A DNA stretch of 64,000 bases from contig CM072148.1 of the NCBI GenBank assembly GCA_036850595.1, forward strand, positions 7,801,118 through 7,865,117. Direction: 5' to 3'. Below the pieces are notes generated by a model. The model saw only the letters and a program-made list of their open reading frames with translations, did not search any database and was not told where the DNA came from. Shown in pieces: positions 1-12,900 of the stretch. The position numbers and the translations under genes are program-made. Within the stretch, counting starts at the first letter, position 1. Each line of letters begins with the position of its first letter. This DNA comes from Rhyacichthys aspro (Eukaryota; Chordata; Actinopteri; Gobiiformes; Rhyacichthyidae).

Positions 1-838
1 TTCATATTGAATCCCACCATAAATAACAATTAATTTAATTAGTTGTGACTTGAAAAGGATTTAAACCACTCTGCCTGTCGGCGCCTGTCATATTTCAGGG
101 TAATATGCAAACATTATTACCGTGCAAGAAATGACTCTCATGTGATAAGAAATTACAGAAGCTCATTAAAACCAATATTTAATAGGTTGTCTTCCTTTAA
201 TAAACCTGCATGCAAATATAAATCTAATTTTAAGGACATTAGCCAGGAGCTAATTCATTTTCCTGCCTGTGTGATATGACCACAACAGGAAACTCGCTCT
301 CAATCTAATAAAGCAAAATAACAACACACTTTTCATTTGCAGTAAAATGCCAGAGAAGACTGAACGGGCGCTGAATAATTTGGACTAAATGGAAGTGAAA
401 TTAGATTAGTAATACAGTAATGATTTGATTATTTCCTGTTTTTGTCGCCAAGTGGTCTCCAAGTGGGCTTTACCCTGACTTTTAAAGGATGTATAATTAT
501 ATAAATCACCCTTCTACAAAACATGCCACAGCAAGTTTCAAGTGTACACAAAGTTAAGCCTACTTTTGTTATGTGAGGGTAGGACAGGGAGGATGAATGC
601 CAGATTCTCTGTATTATTGTATCACCTGCATGTAGAGGTTATGTAATTCTGTGTATTTACCAGACAAACACAGAGATTCACAATCTGCGACATCGACTGC
701 ACCGAGGCAGAGGTCACATTTACAGTCAGCAAACACGTTATGACCAGTAAACCACACAGATTTTAATTGGTAGTCTTATATCTACAGTGAACCTGCCTCG
801 TTTGTGTCTACAGTTTGCAGCAGTTGCTAAGTACTGAC
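1..838. other. dlc1 intron, left edge
   Basis: AT-rich sequence following the donor of the last visible dlc1 exon. No START-domain coding sequence, repeat or other gene is recognisable on either strand, so the remaining dlc1 exons lie outside the window. Confidence 0.7.
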
Positions 839-953
839 CCGAAACAGTTTCCTGCACTCCTGGATCATGTGTGCCAGACCATGAGTGGCAGCAAGATTTT
901 CATTTAGGTCCCTCTGGTCTGGCTTCCCCAGTGTCTGCTTCCGGTTCATCACT
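839..953 (-). CDS. dlc1: dlc1 exon 13, linker after the RhoGAP domain
   Basis: Encodes residues about 1585-1623, beginning RVMNRKQTLGKPDQRD and ending with the ECRKLFR motif that follows the GAP domain in DLC1 proteins. The acceptor is TTTTAG and the donor GTCAGT. The first base completes an arginine codon begun by the AG that ends exon 12, restoring the family reading SSPRVM. The exon ends in phase 0. The known family continues with a short linker and then START, neither of which is in this window. Confidence 0.9.
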
Positions 954-3900
954 CTAAAATCAAGAACAAAGACAAGAGATCAGGATAAGATGAGTCAAAG
1001 CTTTCAAAAGTGTTGTACAGGTCAACTTTTTCAAAATGGAAATAATATAAAAAAATATCAGAAATAACTAATTCTAATACAAAGGTAAGCAAGGATAAGT
1101 CCCCTTTTAAACTTTGCAATTCTATGTTTTCTGTGTTCGGGAGTTATATCACATCCAGCTGCAATGGAAAGTACAATGTTTTAGAGATCATTTATTATTT
1201 CCCCTTCTCTGATGCACTGAAATAGCATTAAGTATGTCATCGACTGTCTGTAATTTTCCATGCATTATTCAAATGGAAATGTTTATATAACCTTTACATT
1301 GCTCCTATCTCTCTCTGTCTTCCCCCCTGCTCTTCCCTTTTCCTTCTCTATCTGCAATATCCTGCTCTTTTGTTTCTTTAGTGGCCCTTTCCTGTTTTTA
1401 TGAGATTGTACATAATACATATTGCATGTTATGTAAGCTGCGACTGCCCGGAACTGTCCTCTGCTGAGATTCGGCCTTCGATACACACCTTGGCGAGGAG
1501 CTCTCTTTGCGGCGCAGCGTGTTGAGGTGAAAGAGCGACGGGGCCAGACACACGGCCAGGTTTGTGGGAGTCATCTGGTTCTCGGACACGCTGGCCGTCA
1601 CGTCGCTCAGAAAACACAGGAGAGTGCGCAGCGCCTCCCTGTTTTCATCGGGCAACAGTAGCACAGCGGCACGTGCAGCCTGAAGACGAAGCTCCTTAGG
1701 CATGTCTGAGGGGGAGATTAAAGTTGTTATGCTTATCTTACACACAAATGACCAAAAAGAACAGTCTTGCTACACAGTGCCATCTGTTTTGTGTCCATTG
1801 TTTGACTGTCCTGTGATGGGATGTGTTTAAATCCGAGTTACGTAAACCTCTACACGTGTATGACAATCGTTTATGTCACACTTCATGGAAAGAGCTATTT
1901 TAGAATTACATTGTATAAACATTATTTCAGAGTTAATGTAACAAAACAGATCTGTCACAGAGAAAGTAATAAGACACTCAAGTGTATTGGATTACGTTAA
2001 CACAAATATCGCCTAATTTCCTGTATTTCCTGAGTTGCTCTTGTTTGTTTTTGTTATATGGTTCCTTGTTCAACCACAGGCAAAAAGCATCTATGGTTTT
2101 AAAACAATATCGACCTGTTTCTGTAGATATATTATAGCTTAGATGTGGGAATGTAATGTGTTTTCTTACACTGATAGATCTGGAGAAAGGTCTCGGAGAG
2201 TTTGCTTGTGAGCAGGGGCTCTGGCAGATCTCTGAAATACTGCTTGAGCATATCTGCAACATCGTAGGCAGACTGTCCCTCGTAGTTGACTCCCCCACCA
2301 TCTGCCCCGCTGGCCTCGTTCATCTGGCGCAGAGCCTGGATCCGAGATTTCACCCCTGATTTCCTAAAGAGACCCACCTGGACGCAAAGCCAAGGACAGA
2401 TGTAGAAGGGTTATATCATTTGCATACGCACAAAAGCCCAAAATGACACATGTTATTAGAGCACAATTACCAATCATATAGTAATAATAATAATGGGTGT
2501 ATAAAACAAAAAATGGAAACTATTAAATACAACTAACAAATATAAAACAATAAAAAGATCTTGAATTATCTGAAGTTCCTGAAGACAGGAACTGTCTGTT
2601 TCAGGAACACTCAATTTGATAGTATCAAATTTTTCCATTTCTTATGTAAGTAAAAAAAATACATTAAGTTATTATGTAACTTCCAGCAACTTAAAGGAGG
2701 AGGATCTTTTATTATCTCTAACAGCGCTGAAGGACTTAGGTGCTTATGTAAAGGTACGTATGTAACAGATATCTGTCTTCATTTTGACAAGTCAGTTGGT
2801 ATGTTGTGGTCTTACCTGGTCTAGGCAATGGTTACGCAGATAGCGCATGGCCTGCTGAATTCCTTGAGGGAGGGGTTGACCTGTCCGCTGCACAATAACT
2901 TGTAGTGGTACACCAAACACATTCCTGTCTTTGTAGTCACGCACCTTGATTCGCTTCATAAACTTTGGCACAGCCCTATAACATACAAACACAATAAAGA
3001 GGTCATTTACCTGCCTCAGAAATGCTGTATTACCTTGACACCTAAACTGATTTAGTTCAAAAGTGAACCCACTGATGAATCTGTGATATATACAACTCAG
3101 TTTTTACGCTCAGTCTGCTGGCTGATTATGTGTTTTATGAGTGTATCAGGCGGAAACCAGGCAGTTGCAGAAGTCTAGCTCCAACTTTACGAGGGGCGGA
3201 TAAACAGGGCGAGGGGGTAAGTATGTATGCTGGGTGTTTTTGTACATCCACACTAAAGTATTATGTGTGTGAATGGCAAATCAACAGCCACAGATGAAAA
3301 GGTGAAACATGTAACTCAAACTGTTTCGCAAGAATGTGAAAAACAAATTTTTAGTACTGCGTCTTTCTTCATGAGTGTGTTTAGCCACGAGATGCAGTGC
3401 GTGACTCAGGACAAGCTTGTCTTTGTAAGAAAAAGCATTCATGAGACAAACTGTGCTTCTTGGAGCCACTATTTGGAAAAATGGAAAAGGAGCACATTAT
3501 GATCATAGCCCGGAATGCTGAATATGTGTGGGCCTCCAGCAACCAACAAGTGGCCTCTGTCTTTGAGCCGAGGCCTGTCATAAGACTGTCATAACGCCTC
3601 CTATTCTATCCTGGCCTTGGGTACAGTACAAAAACACCATCACATCTTAGTGGTTAGAAGATGTTTTCATGTTTGAAATCTGACTTAAGAATGAAAAGAC
3701 TATTGGATTCTGACTGGACAAACATGTGAGGTCAGACCATTAAAGTGGGAGAAAAGGTAGACGTTAGAGAGTAATTGTCAAGGGCAGATCTTTCCAGCTC
3801 CAGTAACACCATGTGTGTGAATGGCCATGATTACCCTGTTGGAAAAAAAGACAATGTAGACCCCTTCCCAGCAATTATGGGCCTGGGAAAAGAATGTGAA

Positions 3901-6900
3901 ACCCAACCTCTCTGGACAGCCGTCAGCAGACTACACAACAACCTGCAGATGGAGGGGATTGAGACAGTGGGATAGCGGGCTAATCGTTGGTCTAATGGAT
4001 TAACTCAAGTGGTGTTATTTACAGGGAACACATAGCGTAACGTGCTGATTTAAAAAAAATGTCTTCTAATAGGGCTGCCTGTTCCCATACAATATGAGAG
4101 CGTCTTGATTGTACCCACCAGCTGAAGCCATGTTTGTTTGTGGGAGTGTGCTTCTCCAGCAGGGCGGTGAGCTGCAGCAGAGAGAGCTTCTGGAGTAAAT
4201 TCATCTGAAGCACAGACTGGCAGCTGATCTGGAGCTGTGCCGAAGCCGAACTGGGACGATGGGAGTTCTGGAAGCTTGGCCAGCGCAGCTTCTGGGGCCT
4301 GGGGTACAAGGACATGAAAAGACAATTGAGATGTGATGTTGAGAATACCGATTTAGGGAAAAAAGAGCAGCTAAACCTTTTGCGTCATATGTTTGTGTAC
4401 AGACAAACATGAAGAAAAGGCAGCCACACACATAGTTGTTTAATTTTATGTATGGAGTGATCAGGTAAGGGATTAAAGGGATTTGTGTACACATCAATCA
4501 TTCCTTCCAAAGACTTTCTACTCATAGATTCCTGAAGAAACAGCAACAGTTCCCTTGGAAACCAACAGCATTCCACAGTGTTCTGCAGGATTACGTAAGG
4601 ACGAAGGAGAGGAGTTTCAGCGAGCGCCTCTTTATCCTCTGCTGTCACTTTCTATAGAATTCATGCTGTTTGTTGTATGCTACTCTTTGTCTTTTGTGTG
4701 GATTTAGATTAGGAAGATTCAGAGCTGATTTATTGCTGTAATTAAAATGTACAGAAGGATTCCCACTAAGAAAGTTTTTAACCATTCTCAAATTCTACCT
4801 CTGTGGGCCAAATACCTTCGTTTGAAAGTTGATGCAGATGCCAAGTTTGTTACAAAAATAATATATCTTTTTTACTTTTCTCTGCAACTGAACATCCAAA
4901 TAAAAGCTATTCAGTTACCTATGTCTTTAACAATAGATTCAATAGATTGACTGACTGACCTGCTGGTCCGGGTGAGAGATGCTCCAACACCAGAGTCTCT
5001 CCTCTCCCTCATGACTTCCTCCCCTTCTCCCAGAGGGTTTCCTGTGCTGTCCTGATCACTTCCGTTTTCCGTCTCCTCCAGTCGGTTTTGCAGAGGAGAG
5101 GACGGACACGGGGAGGCCGAATCCAGTGCTGAGTCAGAGTCTTCCTCTTCATCCTCCTCCTCCTCATCTTCCTCACCAGCCACAGCCTCGGACCAGGCGT
5201 TGACAAAGCGCTGCAGGCCGCTGACATGCTGGAGCACCTGCTCCAGTTTGCGCTCATCTCCGTCTTCTTCCTCTGCTTCATCGTCTCTTTCTGTGTACGG
5301 CACGTTGTCATAAAAACTAAGCCGACTGTCGACAGACCCTGATGAGCCGCGGCGCTGCCGTCTACTTTGTCGGCCTCTAAGAATCACAGAGTTGCCAGTA
5401 TCATTTCTATTGTTGTTGTGTGTGGTGCCATCATGGAGGGCTTTGGGGAATGTTCCGGGCTTGTGACCTTCGGGTAAATAGAAGAAGATCATGCCATCAT
5501 CTTCATCTCCTTCTGTGTCTTGCGTGTTGTCAGGGATGGTGCAGTTGTTCCTGTGGTTTTGTTCATCCATGCTCATCCTTGCACTAGCGTGGCATGGGAT
5601 GGGTGGGGCAGACATGGGCGGTGGTGTTGGCTGTCTTTCTGAAGCTTGTTGATAAATGCTGAAAGGATCAAACCCCTCTAAATACATGCCTCCCCTCTTA
5701 CTGGAGCCGGCTGCTGTGCTGTGGCTGCGAGCGCGAGTGACGGGGCTTGGTGTGCTTACTGCACTTCCGCTGCTAGCTTCAGATTGGCTGCTGCCAGTGC
5801 TGCCAGTGCTTCCGTTGCTGGTCTGAGTGGAGTAGGACACCGAGCGGTTCCTGTTAAGTGTCATAGTTTGGGAGGGATTGTGGTGGTGATTGAGGTTTAG
5901 GTTGATACTGGAGATGTCTACACAGTTCAGACTTCTCAGCTTGTCGTCATCGAGCCCTTCTTTGATGACAGGTCCGCTGATTTCGATCTTCCCGTTGCTT
6001 GTGCTGCCCTTTTTCTTTCTCTTAGAGGAGGTACCACTGCGAAGCCGCAGACTCTCCATTCTCTTGAGGAAACTCTTAGCCCTGGAACGTGTGCTTTTGC
6101 CACTGTCGCTTCCTCTGTCCAGACTACCTCCTCGTCCCGCCATGACATGACCTGTTTTCACATCGAAGGTAAACTGTCCAAGTGTTTCCAGAGGTGATGG
6201 CGGCATCCCATCAGACAGAGAGTCCTCATTAGCACAGCCTGAGCCGCCTGTGCCTGAGGAGGAGCACATGCTAGCCACAGAACTAGCTCGTGTTGCCCCA
6301 GTGGGTACAGCTTCGCTCATGGCAGCGCAGTGGCTCTTCTCTTCCCCTCTGCACCCACTGCCACTACTGTGGATGGAGCCAACTTCAGGCTGCTCGCTCA
6401 GGTCAGTCAGCACACTCTCAGAGCTGTTGCCTTCTCGCAGGACCAAATTGCCTTTCTGTGACACTTGGTCTTTAGGAAACGGGGGCAGGGCATCTTCTGT
6501 GTGGAGTGAAGAGAAGACGTCCAGCTCGTCCATTCGGGACCAGCGCTTGCTGTCTCTCTGAAAAGTCCACCGGCCACTGATGGCACATGGTTCATCTTCA
6601 TCTGAGTCCTCACTCTAAAGGAAAGAGACACAGAAGAGAAAGATTTAAGAGACAATTATGCAATGACATTCTCTATTTTAACAATATTTCTCTTCTAGGA
6701 ACGGAAAACTTGAAATTCATTTCTATTGTGCTATTAGATAAATGTACATTTATATAATTGCTGCAAATAGATAAAAAACTACATAAATGATATAGATTCT
6801 GATAAAAGGAGACACACACACACAAACAATAGCGTTTCTAAACTGCGGTCTTGTACTCAAACATATGACTTAGTAAGCAAAGATATATGCGCTCAGAAAA

Positions 6901-9900
6901 CATGTCTCAATTACTTCCTAACCCACAGACAATACATACACAAACAAGGGCAGCCATTACTGAGTCACATACATGCACCTCTACAAAATGCAGTCTCCTC
7001 CCCCAGTCCAGTTAATGTATCTCTGGCCCTGGGGGGGACTTCAGGAAATTCCATCATGACCCCCTTAGCTCACAAGGCAGCCGGCCAGACTGGGGTCATT
7101 CCCCACCTTCTGTCTGCATCCCTCTGTCTGAACGATCATGCACACACAGCAGAGTTTCAATCTGAGCCGCTGATACACTGCAACATCCAAACTTTTCCAA
7201 TAAAAACGTTCCAGCTATGTGGGAAAGAAGCTTTGATCCCTCTTTAAAAAGGAAAACATACCTGTTTGGTAACTTTGTGTTCCAGTTTTTATTGCTAACA
7301 TTAGGTTCTGCCAGGTATAGTGAGCTACTTGTTCTAAGTTAACGCCAACAACAGCAATTTTCAACTATTTATGGACTTATGAAAGGATTAACAGATAGTT
7401 TTAAGTTTTATGTTAAGACAAGGAGATCAATGCATTCCTAAGCTTTGGGGGTTGTTGTCCGACATAGATGCCAAATAACCTCTTTGACTTCTCTGTTCTC
7501 TGTTGACTCCAGAAATCAAAGGTGACACAGAGAGGGTCCTCCTAATGAATGCTGCCACACATCCAACAAGGATGTTACTATGTAGCACTTAAGGCTATTA
7601 CAGGAATTACAGCTGATTAGGAGAAATTCTTGTCACAGACACTGTGCGTCAGTCTGGATTTCCAAGTTTGCTTTGACACACACAGACCTTAATTTTTCAC
7701 AGTATTACCCTCATTTCTAAGAAAGAGGTCATACTTTTGACTTCAAAGAATAACCTAATATTTTAGGATTGGGATATTTAACTTAACCCTTTAAAACATA
7801 GTGACACAAGTTCAGTTGTGCAAGGTCTACACAAAAGCAGTGTATTAAGTCTGCGAGAAATAAAAGGTATTATTAAAGAAATCCTCCTTCCCCTTAGGGT
7901 CCTCACAGTCTGCTTATATGAAATGAACCCAACAGGTGCTTTCTTACTATAAAAGGCATAAAACACCTTATGTTTGCCCTGTGGCCAGCCTGAAGACAGA
8001 GGTGAGGATAGTGGTTTGTGCTTGTTTGTGCTTACTCTTTTTCTCTGTGGCGATATCTCAAGTCTCATTAGAGCACACTTGTTCAAGGTGTTCAGGCGCC
8101 TGCAAACAAACACAGACCAAGACACTTTAATTAAACATACAGTTTAAACAAACAAACAGAAAACTTTCAACCACTCTGTTGTGGCCAGCAGAGTAACATG
8201 GATGAGAAAACAAAAAGACAGAAAGACTAGAGGAAGAGGGGGAGCACCCAGGATGGCTAATGAGCTGCTGAAGGATAATCCCCACATGAGCGGGAAGCAC
8301 AAAAAAAAGACCAGGAAAAGGCGCAGGAGAATGAAATGTGCTGGAATGGCGTCGACATCTCGGGCAGGGGGACAGAAAGCTTATCCCCGCTGCCACCTGG
8401 AGTAGGGGAGCGAGGGCGACCGGCGGGGGCTCCCTCTGGAGAGCTCTTAGAGGAGATCATGTAACAATAGAGAGGAGAGGGATGAGGACCGGGGGATAGT
8501 CAGGACAGAGGCGGGGGCGCAGGGGGGAGGACATTGAGATGATAGCTTCCAGATGTATAGTGGGACACCTGCTGTGGTTTATAACTCACAGTCTGACTTT
8601 GATAAAGGAGTCGACTCTATTAAACAGCCATTAGCCCCCTCCTCATATGCTAATTCATGATTTTTACTTTGGTGCCAGACAGAAGTAAGAATGTGTTTTC
8701 TTCCATAACAATAACTTGCATCTGGCTTATTCCCAGTGAAATGAAGCAGCTATTATATATGCTCCTGCTCTAAAATGCAAAGCGTTGTGTGACAGTGGCG
8801 TCCAACAGTTGAGCTTAATATGCTGTTGTTGCTTTGGTTTCAAACATATTACAAAAGACTTTAATGACTGAGGTTAAGACTATCGGCTCAGAAGCAAAAA
8901 GAACATTACATTATACAAAGGTTAAAAGGAAAAAAAAATGTTTGTGGCTCCAAGGCGCTTATCGTTGCATTCTTTTATCTCATCAGCAGCGTCTTAAAGC
9001 AAGCCTCGTTTTGAAGTCATGCTCTCATGGTTTCATTTGGGGGAAAACAAGAGATAGTATAGAAAGAGGGAGATTAACAAGCATTGTGCATGACATCAAA
9101 AGACAGCAGAGCACAAATGGAGTAGTATGAGTTCTAAGTCACCTGCAGAGAGCTTCGATGGCGTCACGGTCCAGAAAGTCGTGGTCTCTGGTCACTGAGG
9201 AGATGTCAATGGGAAACTGGGCATCTGGCAAAAAAAAGAACATAGTGTGTTATTAAGTGTTATCTTAGTGAGGGCCTCTCTTTGCCACTGATATGATCAA
9301 TGTATACCAATCCCCAGCCCAGACCTGCCACCCACTCAAACACCCACCAGGACCTTCCGTCCCACCTTCTCCCCCATACGGTCCCGATGAAAAGCTGAAA
9401 GAGGAAGTAGCGTCTTAGCCGACCAAACAAACACAGCTGCAGCTTTGAGAGCAAGCAGGCAGGGGGGATGTGGAGCACACAGGAGGAACAGGGGACTGAT
9501 TGAAGAATGACAATAGGTACTCCAGCGCTGCAGAGCTCCACTTCCTTTACTCCTTTTCGTTCTTTCTCTTTAATCCACTTCATTAACAGAAACACTTGTC
9601 CACTAAGTCAAAGCTTTGACAAAGGCTCAGAGTGCAGCAGGCACAAGGAATCTTTTTTTGCAACATGGAAGGGCTGAACAGATCCAACATGTCTTCTTGA
9701 ATTGGTTGGCCCAACCCAAAATGGGACTCTTAAAACCCTTGGGGGAGATGATGATAAGAACATGCTTGTTGAAGGGAGGCCAGCACCTTCCACCCACTGT
9801 ATTGAAACACGCCTATCAGTCTGCTTATCTTTAGTGGGGCAATAGTCTTAACAGCACAACAATAGAGATTGTCCCATGGATAGAAGTGAAGGAAAAATGT

Positions 9901-12900
9901 GTCATGCATCGCCACAGATTCCTCCTCCGTGTAGATGGACTTGTGTTGGGCTCTAAAATAGGTTGGTAGTGATTGATTGCCACTTGGAGTTTTTCTGTAC
10001 CACTGTTGTTCCTGTGTTTTTGAAAAGCATCTCAACACCTGAGCCCGAGCACAATAGGCTTCCCATTTAGAAAGGAGACCCTTCACGGTTAAGTGGCAAC
10101 AAGCAATCTGTTGACAAAGGTAGCTTAGCACTGCTGTCAACATCCTGTAGTTACATAAGGCCAACTGGAATGACCACAGTACGCCATAATGTAGAGGCTG
10201 CTCTATGGAGTGTAAAGGCTGTTTAATGTATTTTAGCAGATGTATAATTAAAATCCAAGGGTCAGAAAAGACTTCTCTGTCAACGATCTGTCATTCAACA
10301 ATTAAAGCTATAGAAAAACAACTTTTGAGTCAGACAGAGTTCTATGTGGGTTATAGTCACGTTATACGAAGGTTAATGTTTGTGGTTTGTGCATAAGGAG
10401 AGCAAAGTCTTGCTTGGTGAAATAACACGCCCTTCACTCCTCAGGAATGTCATGCTACGTGTGGTGGAGCAGGCGCAGGCACAAGTGGTGCCTGTTGGTA
10501 TTTGTGCTCGACAGAGGACGTAGCGGTCCTTGACATAGCATAAACATAATCAGCAGATAATACCAATGTAGCGTGTACTTGCACGTTTTTCTACATTTGA
10601 CTATTCCTTGTGCCGTGTTTTTGACACAGCCCTTTCCTCTCTTTATGAGAGTCGTTAATGCTGTGAGACGTGAGACATGAGGAGACAATGGCTGAAGAGA
10701 TAAATGTTGTCTTACCTTCATAAAGCTGGGCGTACTGTGGGAACCCTGCCGCCCGGAGCCAGGTACAGGCCTCCTTAGCTTCAATCTCTGGAAGCAAGAA
10801 AGACATCATGAGTTTTGGTCCAGATGGTATACAAGTATGCACACAAACAAAACAGCACTCAATGTAAAACCACAGAAAATATAGCCATTTCTGATAACTG
10901 AAATTATCAGGAAGAAATCTAACCCAAACCTTAAAACCAAGCCATGTAGGAAGTGCCGAGGCCTACCTAAAGTGAACTCTTTGACCCCTTATTAGCTACA
11001 GTATGTCACACTCAGTCACTCTCCTCTCACATGCTTCCAAAGCTACAGCTCAAAGCATCATTCGTGCAAACAGTGTTAACTCCATCACAGAGTAAGTGTG
11101 TGGCACTAAAGCTCATTAGGAGCCAGGTAACTGTGCCTTTCACTGCTCACACAGAGATCACCAAAAGAAAACAACACTTTTTTGGGTTGTGTTCCATATA
11201 AACCAACTTGGCTTTGAGATCTTTTATGTCTTTATGAGAATAAATATGCTCCACACCATTTATAATTGATATTACTGTAGTAGATGTTACAGATGTGGCT
11301 GCTCTTATGTGAAACCCCAAAGTTGCAAATGGCTGAAATGCATGGAAGGATTTTGCCTAGAGGCTTTATTTACCGCAGTCCAGCATGTTCTAAATGTTTC
11401 TGCAATGTTTCACTTCCTGGCAAACACTTCCATAACTCTTTAAACACAAGGTGCGACATTTAGGCTTGTTACGCTAAGTACAGTGACTAATGCTGAGGTT
11501 GTGTTTGGAGAAGGAACCATAGAGATATCTTTCAATCATCTGCCAAAGCCCTTTAGATGACATGTGCCAAATGGTTCCCCACACCCCAGCCACCCCCCAC
11601 GGCCTGCAGTTTGTGTAGAAAAACAGACAGAAGCATGTCTCCAAGCCTTAAATAACTGACTTTACAATGCCTTCTTCAGTGGACTGAGAGCAAGTACAAA
11701 TGTAGCACAACCTTGAGAAAAACTTGTAAACAAAACTGGCGGAACAAAGACAGGAAAAGGCGCTGGTAAACCATAGATGAAAGTGAGTACTTACACAGAG
11801 CATAACATTAGTTGACATTGATTAATTGATCAAGCCACTCATTACATCATATATTCCATCAAGACACTATTACATAGATATGAGGTAACAAAAGGCAAAA
11901 AGAAAGTTTAAAGTAAAGTAATTAACATGTAACAAAACTAACTGAGAAAAATCACTACTGGCTTCAACTGGACAAATGATAATTACAGACTCCCAGACTG
12001 GCGAGAAAGGTCAGAAAAAGACTACAAGGCTGGGTCTGGGCTAAACTATATACAAGCATTTACATACCAACAACAAGCCTAGACGGCAGACAAAACCCAC
12101 TGACAACAAGGTGTGACACGACCAAGACAGGGTCTCCCCTCTGTCACTGCAGGGGCCAGCAATCGTCAAACAACCAGTGTCAACAGCTTTGTCAAAGAGC
12201 ACATTAGCAACCATGTTTCACCATGCTTTTTCTATGAGAATGTCTCTAAATCCTTAAATTTAAGTGAGAGTGAGATTTGGAATTTTTAAAAGTAAGAACC
12301 CAAAAATATAACACAGAAATCACTGAATAAAAAACAGAAATATTCTTTAAGGCTAGAACTAGAGTTGTGTGTTACTTCTGTATGTTTGCTATCACGCAGG
12401 TCCGAGTGCAAAGAAGTGTGTGTGCAAAGGCCAACCTCATGTTTAAAGACAAACTACTCAAAAGACAGTAAAGCTATTGAAATGTAAATTAGATACAAAC
12501 ACATGGTTAGCTTTCCACCCCCAAGCCTCCATAGAGGACTCTGGGATCCAATAATCGGCTTGGGATGGTAGCTATCTTATGACACACCCCATTTAGCTTG
12601 AATGTGTGTCAAATCTACTTTACAGTGACATAATGTGAACCCAGTGTGCCTCGGAAACCAACCAAATGACAGCAGCATTCAATGAACACAGATGGATCAA
12701 ACTAAATAATATTTGTCACCACACCCCATTGTGCCTCCATTCATTCATATTGACAATAAGGAATATTTTTTTATCTATTGTTTGGATACAGGAAGTGGAC
12801 AGGGGCATGGGGCATCTGGCGCAAACAACCTAACAATAGAGCAGTACAAATACAGTCGCAAGAAAAGCGGTTAAGATCAAGGGACATGGTCATAAAAATG

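Noticed and set aside
1..838. Hidden START-domain exon of dlc1
   Set aside because: No frame on the minus strand gives linker or START motifs, and no suitable acceptor-donor pair was found.
9730..10164. 144-codon minus-strand open frame between SAM exons
   Set aside because: No family similarity, within a short intron of dlc1, and no phase-compatible splice sites.
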